Source: an uncultured Porphyromonadaceae bacterium
GTDB taxonomy: Bacteria; Bacteroidota; Bacteroidia; Bacteroidales; Muribaculaceae
Assembly: GCA_937921035.1 (NCBI GenBank)
Contig: CALEUL010000025.1
Span: 12,619 to 76,618, forward strand
Direction: 5' to 3'
Length of the DNA stretch: 64,000 bases
Positions 24,559 through 33,358 of this stretch are shown here, one piece after another (position 1 is the first letter of the stretch; the number at the start of each line of letters is the position of its first letter). Both the position numbers and the translations under genes were made by a program. The notes beneath the pieces were generated by a model that was not told the DNA's origin, ran no database searches, and saw only the letters and a program-made list of their open reading frames with translations.

Positions 24559-27015
24559 ATGACATATCCGGAGAACATTGAGCAAAAGATTGGTTTCGAC
24601 GCCGTCCGCGAACGAATCCGTCAGTTCTGCTCGTCGCCGCTTGGCGGCGAATATGCCGACAAGATGGATTTCCGCAAGGATTACGCCACCGTACGCCGCC
24701 GTCTGGACCAGACCAACGAAATGCTCGGTATTCTTACTTCCGAAGCCGGTCTGGAGATAGGCGCCATACACGACCGACGCAAAGCCCTTATTTCCATACG
24801 CGTGCCCGGCACCGCACTTGCCGAGGCGGACCTGCCCGGATTGCGAGCCTGTCTGGAAACAATGGCCGCGATAGCCTCTTTTTTTGCCAAACACCGCGAC
24901 GAGACCACCAACGACACACCATATCCCGCGCTGGACGCACTCGCCGCCGACCTTATGCCGTTTCCAGCTGTAGCCAGTGCCATCGACAGGATTATTGACA
25001 GGCACGGCCAGATAAAAGACAACGCGTCGCCCGAACTCGCCGACATACGCCGCTCCATGACAGCCGCTTCGGCAAGCATCAGTTCGGCCATGCGACGCGT
25101 CATATCCGCCGCCGTGCGCGAGGGATATCTCGATGCCGACGCCACGCCGTCCATGCGCGACGGCCGCCTCGTCATCCCCGTGGCGCCGATGAATAAGCGA
25201 AAAATTCCCGGCATTGTCCACGACGAGTCGGCTTCCGGCAAAACATACTTCATAGAGCCGGCCGAAGTGGTGGAGGCCAACAACAGACTGCGAGAGCTGA
25301 GCATTGAGGAACACCGCGAGATAATGCGCATCCTCCGCGCACTCGCCGACGAGATTCGCCCGCACATCGACGAGCTGCTTGCCGGTTTCGCATTGCTCGG
25401 TGAATTCGATTTCATTGCCGCCAAAGCCCGCTATGCCCGCGACATCGACGCCACCATGCCAAGCCTCAACGACCGTCCCGAACTTGAATGGTACGGTGCG
25501 TGCCATCCCGTGCTGAAACTGTCGCTGCGCGAACAGGGACGACCTATTGTTCCGCTCGACATCACCCTGTCGCCCAAGACGGGACGGCTTCTCGTAATCT
25601 CCGGTCCGAATGCAGGCGGCAAATCAGTTACACTGAAAACGACAGCCATAGTGCAGTACATGACCCAGTGCGGAGTCCTCCCTCCGGTATATTCCAACTC
25701 GCACATCGGCATGTTCAACGATATCTTCATCGACATAGGCGACGACCAGTCCATAGAAGACGACCTCAGCACCTATTCCTCGCATCTGCGCAACATGAAG
25801 CAGTTCCTTATGCGCGGCAACCGCCGTTCGCTCATTCTTATAGATGAATTCGGCAGCGGTACAGAACCCGAAATCGGCGGAGCAATCGCACAGGCAGTGC
25901 TGAAACAGCTCAACGCCGACGGCGTATGGGGTGTGATAACCACACACTACCACAATCTGAAACAGTTCGCCGAAGAAACGCCAGGGCTGATAAACGGCTC
26001 CATGCTGTACGACAGACATCTGATGCAACCGCTGTTCAAACTCGCCATCGGCCATCCGGGCAGTTCTTTCGCCATAGAGATAGCCCGCAAGACAGGTCTG
26101 CCAGAAGCCATTGTGAAGGACGCGCAGGAGATTGTAGGCAGCGACTATGTGAACATGGACAAATATCTGCTCGATATAGCCCGCGACCGACGCTACTGGG
26201 AAAAGAAACGCGACGAGATTCACCGCAAGGAAAAACAGCTTGACGAAACCCTCGCCCGATACTCCGACGACGTGGAAAAACTCAGCCGCCAGCGCAAGGA
26301 AATAATCAGCGAGGCCCGCCAGGAAGCGAAACGCATCCTCGACAACAGCAACGCCAGCATCGAAAAGACCATACGCGACATCCGGAGCGCCCAAGCCGAC
26401 AAAGAAAAGACCAAAATCGCGCGCGAGAAACTGAAACAGACACGTGAGGCCCTCGAAAACGATACGGAGAGCGGACATCCTCTGCTCAAGACTCCCAAAA
26501 TAAAGAAAAAGAAGGAACAGAAGCCAGTAACAGCAGCCGCCGAAAAACCTCTGCAACCAGGCGACAACGTCTGTCTGAAAGACGGCGGCCAGACCGTCGG
26601 TACCGTCGAACAGATAAACGGCAAAGAAGCCACAGTGATTTTCGGCAGCATGCGCACAACAGTAAAATTGGACCGACTTAAACGTACTATACGCCAGCCG
26701 CAGACCGGAGGCTCCGGAGTATCGTATATCGCTGCGCAGACATCCGATTCCAGCCGTCTGCGCCAGCTCGACTTCAGCGCCGAGATAGACGTACGCGGCA
26801 TGCGCGCCGACGAAGCCGTACAGGCAGTGATGTACTACATCGACGACGCGGTGCAGTTCAACGCTGGCCGCGTGCGCATCCTCCACGGCACCGGTACGGG
26901 AGCGCTGCGCCAAAGCATACGTCAATACCTCGACACCATAGGCGCTGTCCGCAGCTATCACGACGAGGATATCCGCTTCGGCGGTCCGGGTATTACGGTG
27001 GTAGAATTCAACTGA
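24559..27015 (+). CDS. mutS2: Endonuclease MutS2 / ribosome rescue factor
   Basis: This 818-residue ATPase has the MutS core and clamp (about 1-330), a Walker A GPNAGGKS near residue 348, Walker B LILIDEFGSGTEP near 426, a long coiled coil (about 530-640) and a C-terminal Smr nuclease-like domain (about 740-818) with DVRGM and LHGTGTGALR. MutS2 was first linked to suppressing recombination and more recently to splitting collided ribosomes. The start is ATG at 24559; an upstream in-frame GTG at 24508 lies inside the promoter. Two chromate-transporter genes follow after 6 bases. Confidence 0.96.
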   Translation: MTYPENIEQKIGFDAVRERIRQFCSSPLGGEYADKMDFRKDYATVRRRLDQTNEMLGILTSEAGLEIGAIHDRRKALISIRVPGTALAEADLPGLRACLETMAAIASFFAKHRDETTNDTPYPALDALAADLMPFPAVASAIDRIIDRHGQIKDNASPELADIRRSMTAASASISSAMRRVISAAVREGYLDADATPSMRDGRLVIPVAPMNKRKIPGIVHDESASGKTYFIEPAEVVEANNRLRELSIEEHREIMRILRALADEIRPHIDELLAGFALLGEFDFIAAKARYARDIDATMPSLNDRPELEWYGACHPVLKLSLREQGRPIVPLDITLSPKTGRLLVISGPNAGGKSVTLKTTAIVQYMTQCGVLPPVYSNSHIGMFNDIFIDIGDDQSIEDDLSTYSSHLRNMKQFLMRGNRRSLILIDEFGSGTEPEIGGAIAQAVLKQLNADGVWGVITTHYHNLKQFAEETPGLINGSMLYDRHLMQPLFKLAIGHPGSSFAIEIARKTGLPEAIVKDAQEIVGSDYVNMDKYLLDIARDRRYWEKKRDEIHRKEKQLDETLARYSDDVEKLSRQRKEIISEARQEAKRILDNSNASIEKTIRDIRSAQADKEKTKIAREKLKQTREALENDTESGHPLLKTPKIKKKKEQKPVTAAAEKPLQPGDNVCLKDGGQTVGTVEQINGKEATVIFGSMRTTVKLDRLKRTIRQPQTGGSGVSYIAAQTSDSSRLRQLDFSAEIDVRGMRADEAVQAVMYYIDDAVQFNAGRVRILHGTGTGALRQSIRQYLDTIGAVRSYHDEDIRFGGPGITVVEFN

Positions 27016-27021
27016 TATTTC

Positions 27022-27582
27022 ATGGCACTTTTAGGACAATTATTCACCACATTCGCAAAAATAGGAGCCTTCACGTTCGGCGGCGGATGGGCTATGATAA
27101 GCATCATCGAACGCGAGGTTGTAGACAACAAGAAATGGCTCGAGAAAAACGAGTTCCTCGATTTGCTCGCCGTAGCGCAGTCGATGCCCGGCATTCTGGC
27201 CGTCAACATCTCTGTTGTCGTGGGCGACAAGCTGCGCGGGCTCAAAGGCGCAGTAATAGCCGCATCCGGCACAATACTGCCGTGCTTCTGCATAATCCTG
27301 GCAATAGCAATGTTCCTCACGCCGGAGACAATAACCGGGAACGAGACCCTCACGGCCATCTTCAAGGGCATACGTCCGTGCGTGGTGGCACTGATAGTGG
27401 CACCGGTGTTCACAACCGCCCGGTCGGCGGGAATAGGATGGAAAATGGCCTGGATACCGGTCGCTGTGGCATTGCTGATATGGTCCAAGCTGCCTTTTAT
27501 TTCCAACCCCATACTGTTCATAATTGCCGGCGGCGCAATAGGATGGTGGATTACAAGCCACAGAAAGGAGACTGAACGATGA
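27022..27582 (+). CDS. Chromate transporter half, N-terminal type (ChrA-like)
   Basis: This 186-residue membrane protein has the single-domain CHR signature: FAKIGAFTFGGGWAMISIIEREVV at the N-terminus and AVAQSMPGILAVNIS in the first third, followed by hydrophobic helices. Short CHR proteins work as pairs of antiparallel halves. The stop overlaps the start of the second half by 4 bases. The family exports chromate in ChrA-type members, but the natural substrate in gut anaerobes is unknown. Confidence 0.92.
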   Translation: MALLGQLFTTFAKIGAFTFGGGWAMISIIEREVVDNKKWLEKNEFLDLLAVAQSMPGILAVNISVVVGDKLRGLKGAVIAASGTILPCFCIILAIAMFLTPETITGNETLTAIFKGIRPCVVALIVAPVFTTARSAGIGWKMAWIPVAVALLIWSKLPFISNPILFIIAGGAIGWWITSHRKETER

Positions 27583-28151
27583 TGATATACCTGCGTCTTA
27601 TATGGAGTTACCTCAAAATAGGTTTCTTCGGATTCGGCGGCGGCTACGCCATGCTGTCGCTGATAGAAAACGAAATCGTTACACCCGGATGGATTACAGA
27701 GCAGATGTTCACCGATATAGTCGCTATCTCGCAGATGACCCCCGGTCCTATCGGCATCAACTCGGCCACATATATCGGCTACGTAGCCCCGGCAGTATCG
27801 TCGCCGGCACTTTCATCGCCTGTATATGGCATTCTCGGCTCAATACTCTGCACGCTGGTTGTTATCCTCCCGTCCTTCATTCTGGTTCGTTATGCCGGCC
27901 ACTATATCACCCGGCATCACGACAGCGCCGCAATCAAAGGTATTTTCGCAGGCCTCAGGCCCGTTGTTATCGGCCTGATAGCTTCGGCGGCGCTCATTCT
28001 TATGAACGGCGAGAACTTCGGCACCACCACTCCCGATATCATATGCAGCATAATCATAGCAGCCGTATCGCTCACAGTGGTGCTTACGACAAAAATCCAC
28101 CCCATCTACGTGATAATTGCATCAGGCCTGGCAGGGTGGCTGATATTCTGA
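27579..28151 (+). CDS. Chromate transporter half, C-terminal type (ChrA-like)
   Basis: This 190-residue protein is the second short CHR-domain subunit: SYLKIGFFGFGGGYAMLSLIENEIV and AISQMTPGPIGINSATYIGY match the family signature, with about five membrane helices after them. It starts within the stop of the first half (start at 27579, or the next Met at 27582), which fits a heterodimeric transporter made in equal amounts. Confidence 0.92.
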   Translation: MMIYLRLIWSYLKIGFFGFGGGYAMLSLIENEIVTPGWITEQMFTDIVAISQMTPGPIGINSATYIGYVAPAVSSPALSSPVYGILGSILCTLVVILPSFILVRYAGHYITRHHDSAAIKGIFAGLRPVVIGLIASAALILMNGENFGTTTPDIICSIIIAAVSLTVVLTTKIHPIYVIIASGLAGWLIF

Positions 28152-28158
28152 GCCGAAA

Positions 28159-29025
28159 ATGAAACACGGTCTGTTATTGTTCCCGAAATCCTGCGGAGCA
28201 GGAGGCCCAGACGCTTTCGCCTGGTGGATATCCGAGGCAGCAGCTCTCGGCATTGAACTGCGGCAGGCTTTTTTTGAGGACATAACGGTAGAATTCTGCC
28301 GGCACACGGAATTCCGGCTTTACGGCGAGCGCATCGGCAAACCCGATTTCGTGATAATGCGCGGCTACTGCGCGGAAATATCTACCGCTTTCGAGACCGC
28401 CGGCATACCGGTGTTCAACCGATGGGCAGCGATGGCCGCAAGTCTGAACAAAGTGATAACCCACAACCTGCTTGTCGCCGCAGGAATACCCACACCCCGC
28501 ACTTTCTGGAGTCCGGTTCCATCGGCATATCAGACAGTCTGCGCAATGCTGGAAAGCAATGTTTTCGTGGCCAAACGTCCCGATTCATCGAGGGGTTACG
28601 ACGTATATCTTGTACACGACGCCGACGAATATGCCCACGCCTGTACCGCATGCAACGGCAACATGCTTGTGCAGGAATATATCGCCTCCAGCCACGGACG
28701 CGACCTACGAGTCTGGACCGTCGGCACCGCCGCCGTAGCACAGGTGCTCCGCCACTCGGACACCTCGTTTCTCTCCAATTTTTCACAGGGCGGCAGTGCG
28801 TCGCCGTTTGCGCTCACACCCGAGGCGGCAGCAATGGCAGTGAGCGCCAGCAATGCCATAGGACTTGACATTGCCGGAGTTGATCTGCTGTTTACCGCCG
28901 ACGGCAACCACACCGTATGCGAAGTCAACGGAAACGCCGGATTCCGCACACTATCCGCCATAGGCGGCCCTAATATTATAAAACTGTACATGGAGTACAT
29001 ACATTCAAAAGTTTATGGCAACTGA
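28159..29025 (+). CDS. RimK-like ATP-grasp ligase
   Basis: This 288-residue protein resembles RimK-type ATP-grasp enzymes, which join an amino acid or peptide to a carboxylate using ATP. Visible features: N-terminal domain with FVIMRGYCAEIS (about 55-66), VFNRWAAMAASLNKVITHNLL (about 86-106), FVAKRPDSSRGYDVYLV with the ATP-binding Lys (about 136-152), MLVQEYI, DLRVWTVG, and the Mg-binding C-terminal EVNGNAGFR (about 255-263). Its last 11 bases overlap folC. A glutamate-ligating role on folate or a protein is possible but inferred only from this overlap and the family. Confidence 0.8.
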   Translation: MKHGLLLFPKSCGAGGPDAFAWWISEAAALGIELRQAFFEDITVEFCRHTEFRLYGERIGKPDFVIMRGYCAEISTAFETAGIPVFNRWAAMAASLNKVITHNLLVAAGIPTPRTFWSPVPSAYQTVCAMLESNVFVAKRPDSSRGYDVYLVHDADEYAHACTACNGNMLVQEYIASSHGRDLRVWTVGTAAVAQVLRHSDTSFLSNFSQGGSASPFALTPEAAAMAVSASNAIGLDIAGVDLLFTADGNHTVCEVNGNAGFRTLSAIGGPNIIKLYMEYIHSKVYGN

Positions 29026-30319
29026 AGAACAGGAATACCGCGAAGCGCTCGACTATCTTTCCGAACACTATACCGCCTTCCACAAGGTAGGCGCCAAGGC
29101 ATACCATCCGGGCCTCGGAAGCACACTGGAGCTTTCCGCACGCCTCGGCAACCCGCACACAAAATTCAATACCATCCATGTGGGCGGCACAAACGGCAAA
29201 GGTTCCACGGCCCACACTATTGCTGCCGTTCTTCAGTGCGCAGGCCTGAAAGTGGGGCTATACACGTCGCCGCACATTCTCGATTTCCGCGAACGCATAC
29301 GCATAAACGGCCTGATGATAGAAAAAGCCGCGGTAGCGGACTTTATGAAGCGCCTGCGCGAAATCCAGGGCGAACTCACACCTTCATTCTTCGAAGTGGC
29401 CACACTTATGGCTTTCCACTACTTTGCCACCGAAAAAGTAGATATAGCCGTAATAGAAGTCGGTCTTGGCGGACGGCTGGACAGTACGAACATAATAACA
29501 CCTCTGTTGTCGGTAATAACAAACATATCACTGGACCATACCGCTTTACTCGGCGATACCGAAGCAGCCATAGCCACCGAGAAAGCCGGCATCATCAAAC
29601 CCGGAGTACCGGTTGTGATAGGCTCGGCCGCCGGAGAGGTTCTCGAGGTGTTCCGCGACAAGGCAACTCAATGCCAGTTGCCTCTGTACCTTGCCTCCGG
29701 TCAAAAAATTTATGCGGAAGCCGAACAGTTCAGCGACCATATAGAATATACCGGTACGCCCTGGGGTAGCATAAGCGGCGAACTTGCCGGCGACTGCCAG
29801 ATAGAAAATGCCGCCACAATAATGACTGCCCTGCAAGTGCTCACGCAGGCCGGTTTACCGATAAGCTCTGCGGCGGTCCGCAAAGGCATGGCAGAAGTAT
29901 GCAGCCTCACCGGTCTGACGGGACGATGGATGCAAATACAATCGGCACCAGTGCGTGTGCTGTGCGATACCGGGCATAACATAGGCGGCTGGAGGCATCT
30001 TGGCCCTCGTCTGTGCGCGATTTCCGAGGAATCACCTCTGCGCATAATCCTCGGCTTCGTGAGCGACAAGGACGTAGACGCCATTTTCGAGACAATGCCA
30101 CGCAACGCATTCTACTACTTCACACGTCCCGTCGTAGACAGGGCTCGCCCAGCCGAATCCACTGCCGCCGTCGCCGCAGCCCACGGCCTGGCAGGCAAAG
30201 TGTATTCCAGTGTAGCCGAAGCATATACGGCAGCCCTCGGCGAGGCCTCCGAAGGAGACACCATATTCGTTGGCGGCTCCACATTCATCGTCGCCGACCT
30301 GCTCGGCTGCTTGAAATAG
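29015..30319 (+). CDS. folC: Folylpolyglutamate synthase / dihydrofolate synthase
   Basis: This 434-residue Mur-ligase-type enzyme adds glutamate to dihydropteroate and folates. Motifs: FNTIHVGGTNGKGSTAH (P-loop, about 50-66), GLYTSPHILDFRERIRING (about 86-104), FFEVATLMAF, IAVIEVGLGGRLDSTNII and TNISLDHTALLG. The C-terminal Mur ligase domain has LCDTGHN near residues 314-320. It overlaps the ATP-grasp gene by 11 bases and ends the run that starts at mutS2. A terminator follows. Confidence 0.96.
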   Translation: MATEEQEYREALDYLSEHYTAFHKVGAKAYHPGLGSTLELSARLGNPHTKFNTIHVGGTNGKGSTAHTIAAVLQCAGLKVGLYTSPHILDFRERIRINGLMIEKAAVADFMKRLREIQGELTPSFFEVATLMAFHYFATEKVDIAVIEVGLGGRLDSTNIITPLLSVITNISLDHTALLGDTEAAIATEKAGIIKPGVPVVIGSAAGEVLEVFRDKATQCQLPLYLASGQKIYAEAEQFSDHIEYTGTPWGSISGELAGDCQIENAATIMTALQVLTQAGLPISSAAVRKGMAEVCSLTGLTGRWMQIQSAPVRVLCDTGHNIGGWRHLGPRLCAISEESPLRIILGFVSDKDVDAIFETMPRNAFYYFTRPVVDRARPAESTAAVAAAHGLAGKVYSSVAEAYTAALGEASEGDTIFVGGSTFIVADLLGCLK

Positions 30320-30355
30320 CTGGTTTAGCTGGTTTAGCTATTATAGATATGATAC

Positions 30356-30390
30356 AAAACCATGTTTTATAGCATGGTTTTTATTATTTT
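30356..30390 (+). terminator. Intrinsic terminator after folC
   Basis: AAAACCATG (30356-30364) pairs with CATGGTTTT (30373-30381), loop of 8, then TATTATTTTT. Just before it, the 9-base unit TAGCTGGTT occurs twice in tandem followed by TAGCTATT (30317-30342). Confidence 0.75.
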
Positions 30391-30404
30391 TCACAAAAAA
30401 TCAC

Positions 30405-30412
30405 TAATTTTG
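30405..30412 (+). promoter_or_regulatory. -7 box of the SulP transporter gene
   Basis: TAATTTTG is an exact match, 31 bases before the start at 30443. Confidence 0.5.
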
Positions 30413-30442
30413 CACCGAATTTCTAAGGTATAATGTAGTTTT

Positions 30443-32188
30443 ATGAGTACAACCGGTATTTCCGAGGTTTCTACTGTTACCAAATCGGTGGTTTCCAATG
30501 CAGTAGACTTTCACCCCAAGCTCTTTAAAGCACTCCGGCACTACACATCCGCAAAACTGAAAGCCGACATCACGGCCGGTATTGTTGTAGGTATTGTCGC
30601 ACTTCCTCTTGCAATCGCATTCGGCATCGCATCTGGCGTAAGCCCCACCATCGGCTTATTGACAGCCATCATCGGCGGCTTCATGGTTTCTTTTGCCGGG
30701 GGCAACTCGGTGCAGATCGGCGGCCCGACGGGCGCTTTCATCGTTATTGTATATAACATTATCGCACAGTTCGGTCTGCACGGCCTCGCAGTGGCAACGT
30801 TCATGGCCGGCCTGATTCTTGTGCTGCTCGGCCTGTTCCGGCTCGGCACAGTAATCAAGTTTATCCCCTACCCTATTGTCGTCGGCTTCACCGCAGGTAT
30901 AGCCCTTACGATATTTTCCACTCAGATCAACGACTTTCTGGGGCTCGGTCTCACAGACATACCAGGCCAGTTCCTTCCCAAGTGGGGCCTGTACCTCCGC
31001 AGCCTCGGCAACATATCGCCTGTAACGCTGATTGTCTCCGTGGTATCACTCCTTATTATAATAGCGACACCAAAGATTTCCAAACGACTGCCCGGCGCGC
31101 TAATCGCCATTGTGGTCGCCACAGGCGCCTGCTATCTTATGTCTGAGTTCTTCGACTGGTTCCATGTCGAGACCATCGGCGACCGCTTCGGCACAATGGC
31201 CACCGACATCCCCACGCCTCACGGCTTCACGCTGAATATGGCCACGATAAACATGTTGCTTCCGTCGGCATTCACAATAGCGGTGCTGTGCGCTATCGAG
31301 TCGCTGCTATCGGCAACCGTGGCCGACGGTATCACCGGCTCGCACACAAACAGCAACACCGAGCTTATCGGCCAGGGTCTGGCAAACATCACCGTACCGT
31401 TCTTCGGCGGCATACCCGTAACCGGCGCAATCGCCCGCACAATGACCAACATCACCAACGGCGGCCGCACCCCTGTGGCGGGCATAGTACACGCCCTGGT
31501 GCTTCTGCTCATCTTCCTCTTTGCAATGCCTCTTATCAATTATGTGCCCCTTGCCACACTGGCGGCAGTTCTTATGGTGGTTTCATATAATATGAGCGGC
31601 TGGCGCACTGTTGTTGGAATTTTCCGCTCGCCCAAAAGCGACATATCGGTATTGGTGGTAACGTTCCTGCTTACCGTGATCTTCGACCTCACCATCGCCA
31701 TCGAGATCGGTCTGCTCCTTGCCGTAGTTCTCTTTATACGCCGCGTAACCGAAAACACCGAGATTAAGGTTTACTCCGAGAAACTCGACGTTGCCGAAGG
31801 CACCGACCTTGATACCCACGAGGTTCTCAACGTAGCAAAAGGCGTTAGCGTCTACGAAATCGACGGTCCGTTCTTCTTCGGCGTGGCCACGAAATTCGAC
31901 GAGCTGATGCGTTCGGCCATGCGGGACAAACCTATCGTCCGCATCATCCGCATGCGTAAGGTATCATTTATAGACGCCACTGGCATCCACAATCTCGAGA
32001 TACTAATCCGCGGTTCTCAGGCCGAAGGCATCCACATAGTCCTCTCCGGAGTAAAGGATAACGTACGCGCCTCGCTGGAGCATGCGGGAATACAGGATCT
32101 AATCGGCGAAGAGAATATCTGCTCACACATCTCCGAAGCCGTCGAGATGGCCAACCGCATCACGGAAACACAAGGCTTTCGCAACTGA
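30443..32188 (+). CDS. SulP family anion transporter with STAS domain
   Basis: This 581-residue inner-membrane protein transports sulfate, bicarbonate or another anion. The SulP core (about 35-430) starts with LKADITAGIVVGIVALPLAIAFGIASGV and includes VQIGGPTGAFIVIVY, AIESLLSATVADG and GGIPVTGAIARTMTNITNGGRTP, all family motifs. A cytosolic STAS domain covers about 465-575 (VSVYEIDGPFFFGVATKFDEL, RMRKVSFIDATGIHNLE). Substrate cannot be fixed from sequence; bicarbonate and sulfate are both plausible in Bacteroidales. It is monocistronic. Confidence 0.95.
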   Translation: MSTTGISEVSTVTKSVVSNAVDFHPKLFKALRHYTSAKLKADITAGIVVGIVALPLAIAFGIASGVSPTIGLLTAIIGGFMVSFAGGNSVQIGGPTGAFIVIVYNIIAQFGLHGLAVATFMAGLILVLLGLFRLGTVIKFIPYPIVVGFTAGIALTIFSTQINDFLGLGLTDIPGQFLPKWGLYLRSLGNISPVTLIVSVVSLLIIIATPKISKRLPGALIAIVVATGACYLMSEFFDWFHVETIGDRFGTMATDIPTPHGFTLNMATINMLLPSAFTIAVLCAIESLLSATVADGITGSHTNSNTELIGQGLANITVPFFGGIPVTGAIARTMTNITNGGRTPVAGIVHALVLLLIFLFAMPLINYVPLATLAAVLMVVSYNMSGWRTVVGIFRSPKSDISVLVVTFLLTVIFDLTIAIEIGLLLAVVLFIRRVTENTEIKVYSEKLDVAEGTDLDTHEVLNVAKGVSVYEIDGPFFFGVATKFDELMRSAMRDKPIVRIIRMRKVSFIDATGIHNLEILIRGSQAEGIHIVLSGVKDNVRASLEHAGIQDLIGEENICSHISEAVEMANRITETQGFRN

Positions 32189-32298
32189 TTTTTATCATTT
32201 GTTGGCTCGCGAAGGCAAAAAAACGTCCTAAATGTTAATTTTGGCGTATAAAACGTGAATATTTCCGTACAGAATTTTTGCAATTAAAAAAAATGGCG

Positions 32299-32306
32299 TA
32301 AATTTG
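32299..32306 (+). promoter_or_regulatory. -7 box of the small Ala/Glu-rich lipoprotein gene
   Basis: TAAATTTG is an exact match, 46 bases before the ATG at 32353. An in-frame ATG at 32326 is possible but would add nine residues before a normal signal peptide. Confidence 0.5.
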
Positions 32307-32352
32307 CACCGTTTTTGAAGCACAAATGTTTTATTACTTAATCAAGACGAAA

Positions 32353-32565
32353 ATGAAAAAGTTAGTTTTAATGCTTGCTGTAGCATTCAGCATGTCGTTC
32401 TTCGCTTGCGGTAACAAAGAAGCAGCTGCAGAAGCAGAAGCAGAAGCACAGGACACCGTAGCAGTTGTTGAAGAAGAAGTAGTTGCCGCTGCTGTTGACA
32501 CCCTCACCAACGACACCACCGTTGTAGCCGCTGAAGAAGTAGCTGCAGCTCCCGTTGCTGAATAA
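32353..32565 (+). CDS. Small Ala/Glu/Val-rich lipoprotein, 70 residues
   Basis: MKKLVLMLAV starts a signal peptide ending in lipobox FFAC (Cys19). The mature part is about 50 residues made almost only of Ala, Glu, Val, Asp and Thr (AAAEAEAEAQDTVAVVEEEVVAAAV and similar in parts), so it is acidic and probably disordered or helical. It has a strong-looking promoter and terminator of its own, which suggests high expression, comparable in concept to small abundant outer-membrane lipoproteins. Function unknown. Confidence 0.75.
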   Translation: MKKLVLMLAVAFSMSFFACGNKEAAAEAEAEAQDTVAVVEEEVVAAAVDTLTNDTTVVAAEEVAAAPVAE

Positions 32566-32592
32566 TTCAGTACAGCATTAACGAAAAAGACT

Positions 32593-32621
32593 ATCGGCCC
32601 CTTTGGGAGCCGATTTTTTTG
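32593..32621 (+). terminator. Intrinsic terminator of the small lipoprotein gene
   Basis: ATCGGC (32593-32598) pairs with GCCGAT (32609-32614), inner CCC/GGG pairs can extend the stem, and a run of T follows. Confidence 0.8.
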
Positions 32622-32662
32622 TTTTAAACGCCGGATGATTTGGAAAACTCAGAAAAAAAACG

Positions 32663-32670
32663 TACTTTTG
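32663..32670 (+). promoter_or_regulatory. -7 box of rpsP
   Basis: TACTTTTG matches exactly, 39 bases before the rpsP start. Confidence 0.55.
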
Positions 32671-32708
32671 CGGCGCATTAAAAACAAACCAATAACAAAA
32701 CACTCTAA

Positions 32709-33245
32709 ATGGCAACAAAAATTAGACTGCAACGTCATGGTCGCAAGAACTATGCGTTCTATCCTATTGTTATCGCCGATAGCAGGGCACCACGAGATGG
32801 TAGATTTATTGAAAGGATAGGTTCCTATAATCCGAACACTAATCCTGCTACAGTTACTCTTGATTTCGAACGTGCTTTGTATTGGGTAACAACCGGTGCC
32901 GAACCCACCGACACCGTTCGCTCCATTCTTTCTCACGAAGGCGTACTTCTGATGCACCACCTGCTTGGCGGCGTAAAGAAAGGCGCATTCGACCAGGCAG
33001 AAGCAGAACGTCGCTTCAACGCATGGAAAGCCCAGAAAGATGCAAAAAATGCAGCCGTAAAGACAGCCGACGAAAACAAGCGTCAGACAACGGCAAAACA
33101 GCGTCTCGAAGCCGAAGTAGCCAAGAACAAGGCTAAGGCAGAAGAAGTCGCCAAGAAAAAAGCAGAAGCCGCAGCTGCCGCAGCAGCAGCCCAGGCCGAA
33201 GCTGAGGCTCCCGCCGAAGAAGCTCAGGCCGAAGCTGCCGAATAA
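32709..33245 (+). CDS. rpsP: 30S ribosomal protein S16 with Ala/Glu/Lys-rich extension
   Basis: Residues 1-80 are the normal S16 core: MATKIRLQRHGRKNYAFYPIV, DSRAPRDGRFIERIGSYNPN, then ALYWVTTGAEPTDTVRSILS. S16 helps fold the 5' domain of 16S rRNA. Unlike the roughly 80-90-residue bacterial form, this one is 178 residues, with a basic-to-acidic, low-complexity tail (KAKAEEVAKKKAEAAAAAAA and an Ala/Glu end). Long S16 tails of this kind are common in Bacteroidota, so the extension is a lineage trait rather than a fusion error. Confidence 0.96.
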   Translation: MATKIRLQRHGRKNYAFYPIVIADSRAPRDGRFIERIGSYNPNTNPATVTLDFERALYWVTTGAEPTDTVRSILSHEGVLLMHHLLGGVKKGAFDQAEAERRFNAWKAQKDAKNAAVKTADENKRQTTAKQRLEAEVAKNKAKAEEVAKKKAEAAAAAAAAQAEAEAPAEEAQAEAAE

Positions 33246-33276
33246 GCAGCACGCCCTCGGGCTCGACGATATCCGG

Positions 33277-33315
33277 AAAAGGGTGTGTCCGCGTTCCATG
33301 CCGGCACACCCTTTT
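33277..33315 (+). terminator. Hairpin between rpsP and ileS
   Basis: AAAAGGGTGTG (33277-33287) pairs perfectly with CACACCCTTTT (33305-33315), loop of 17 bases. The following ACTTAAAAAG gives only a short U tract beyond the arm itself. Confidence 0.6.
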
Positions 33316-33358
33316 ACTTAAAAAGTATGTCAATACTCCGATTACCACTCCCTTTTGT

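Noticed and set aside
24423..24578. 52-residue N-terminal extension of the symporter
   Set aside because: It would begin inside mutS2 and cross the shared promoter; MEQVVLDF at 24422 is the usual family start.
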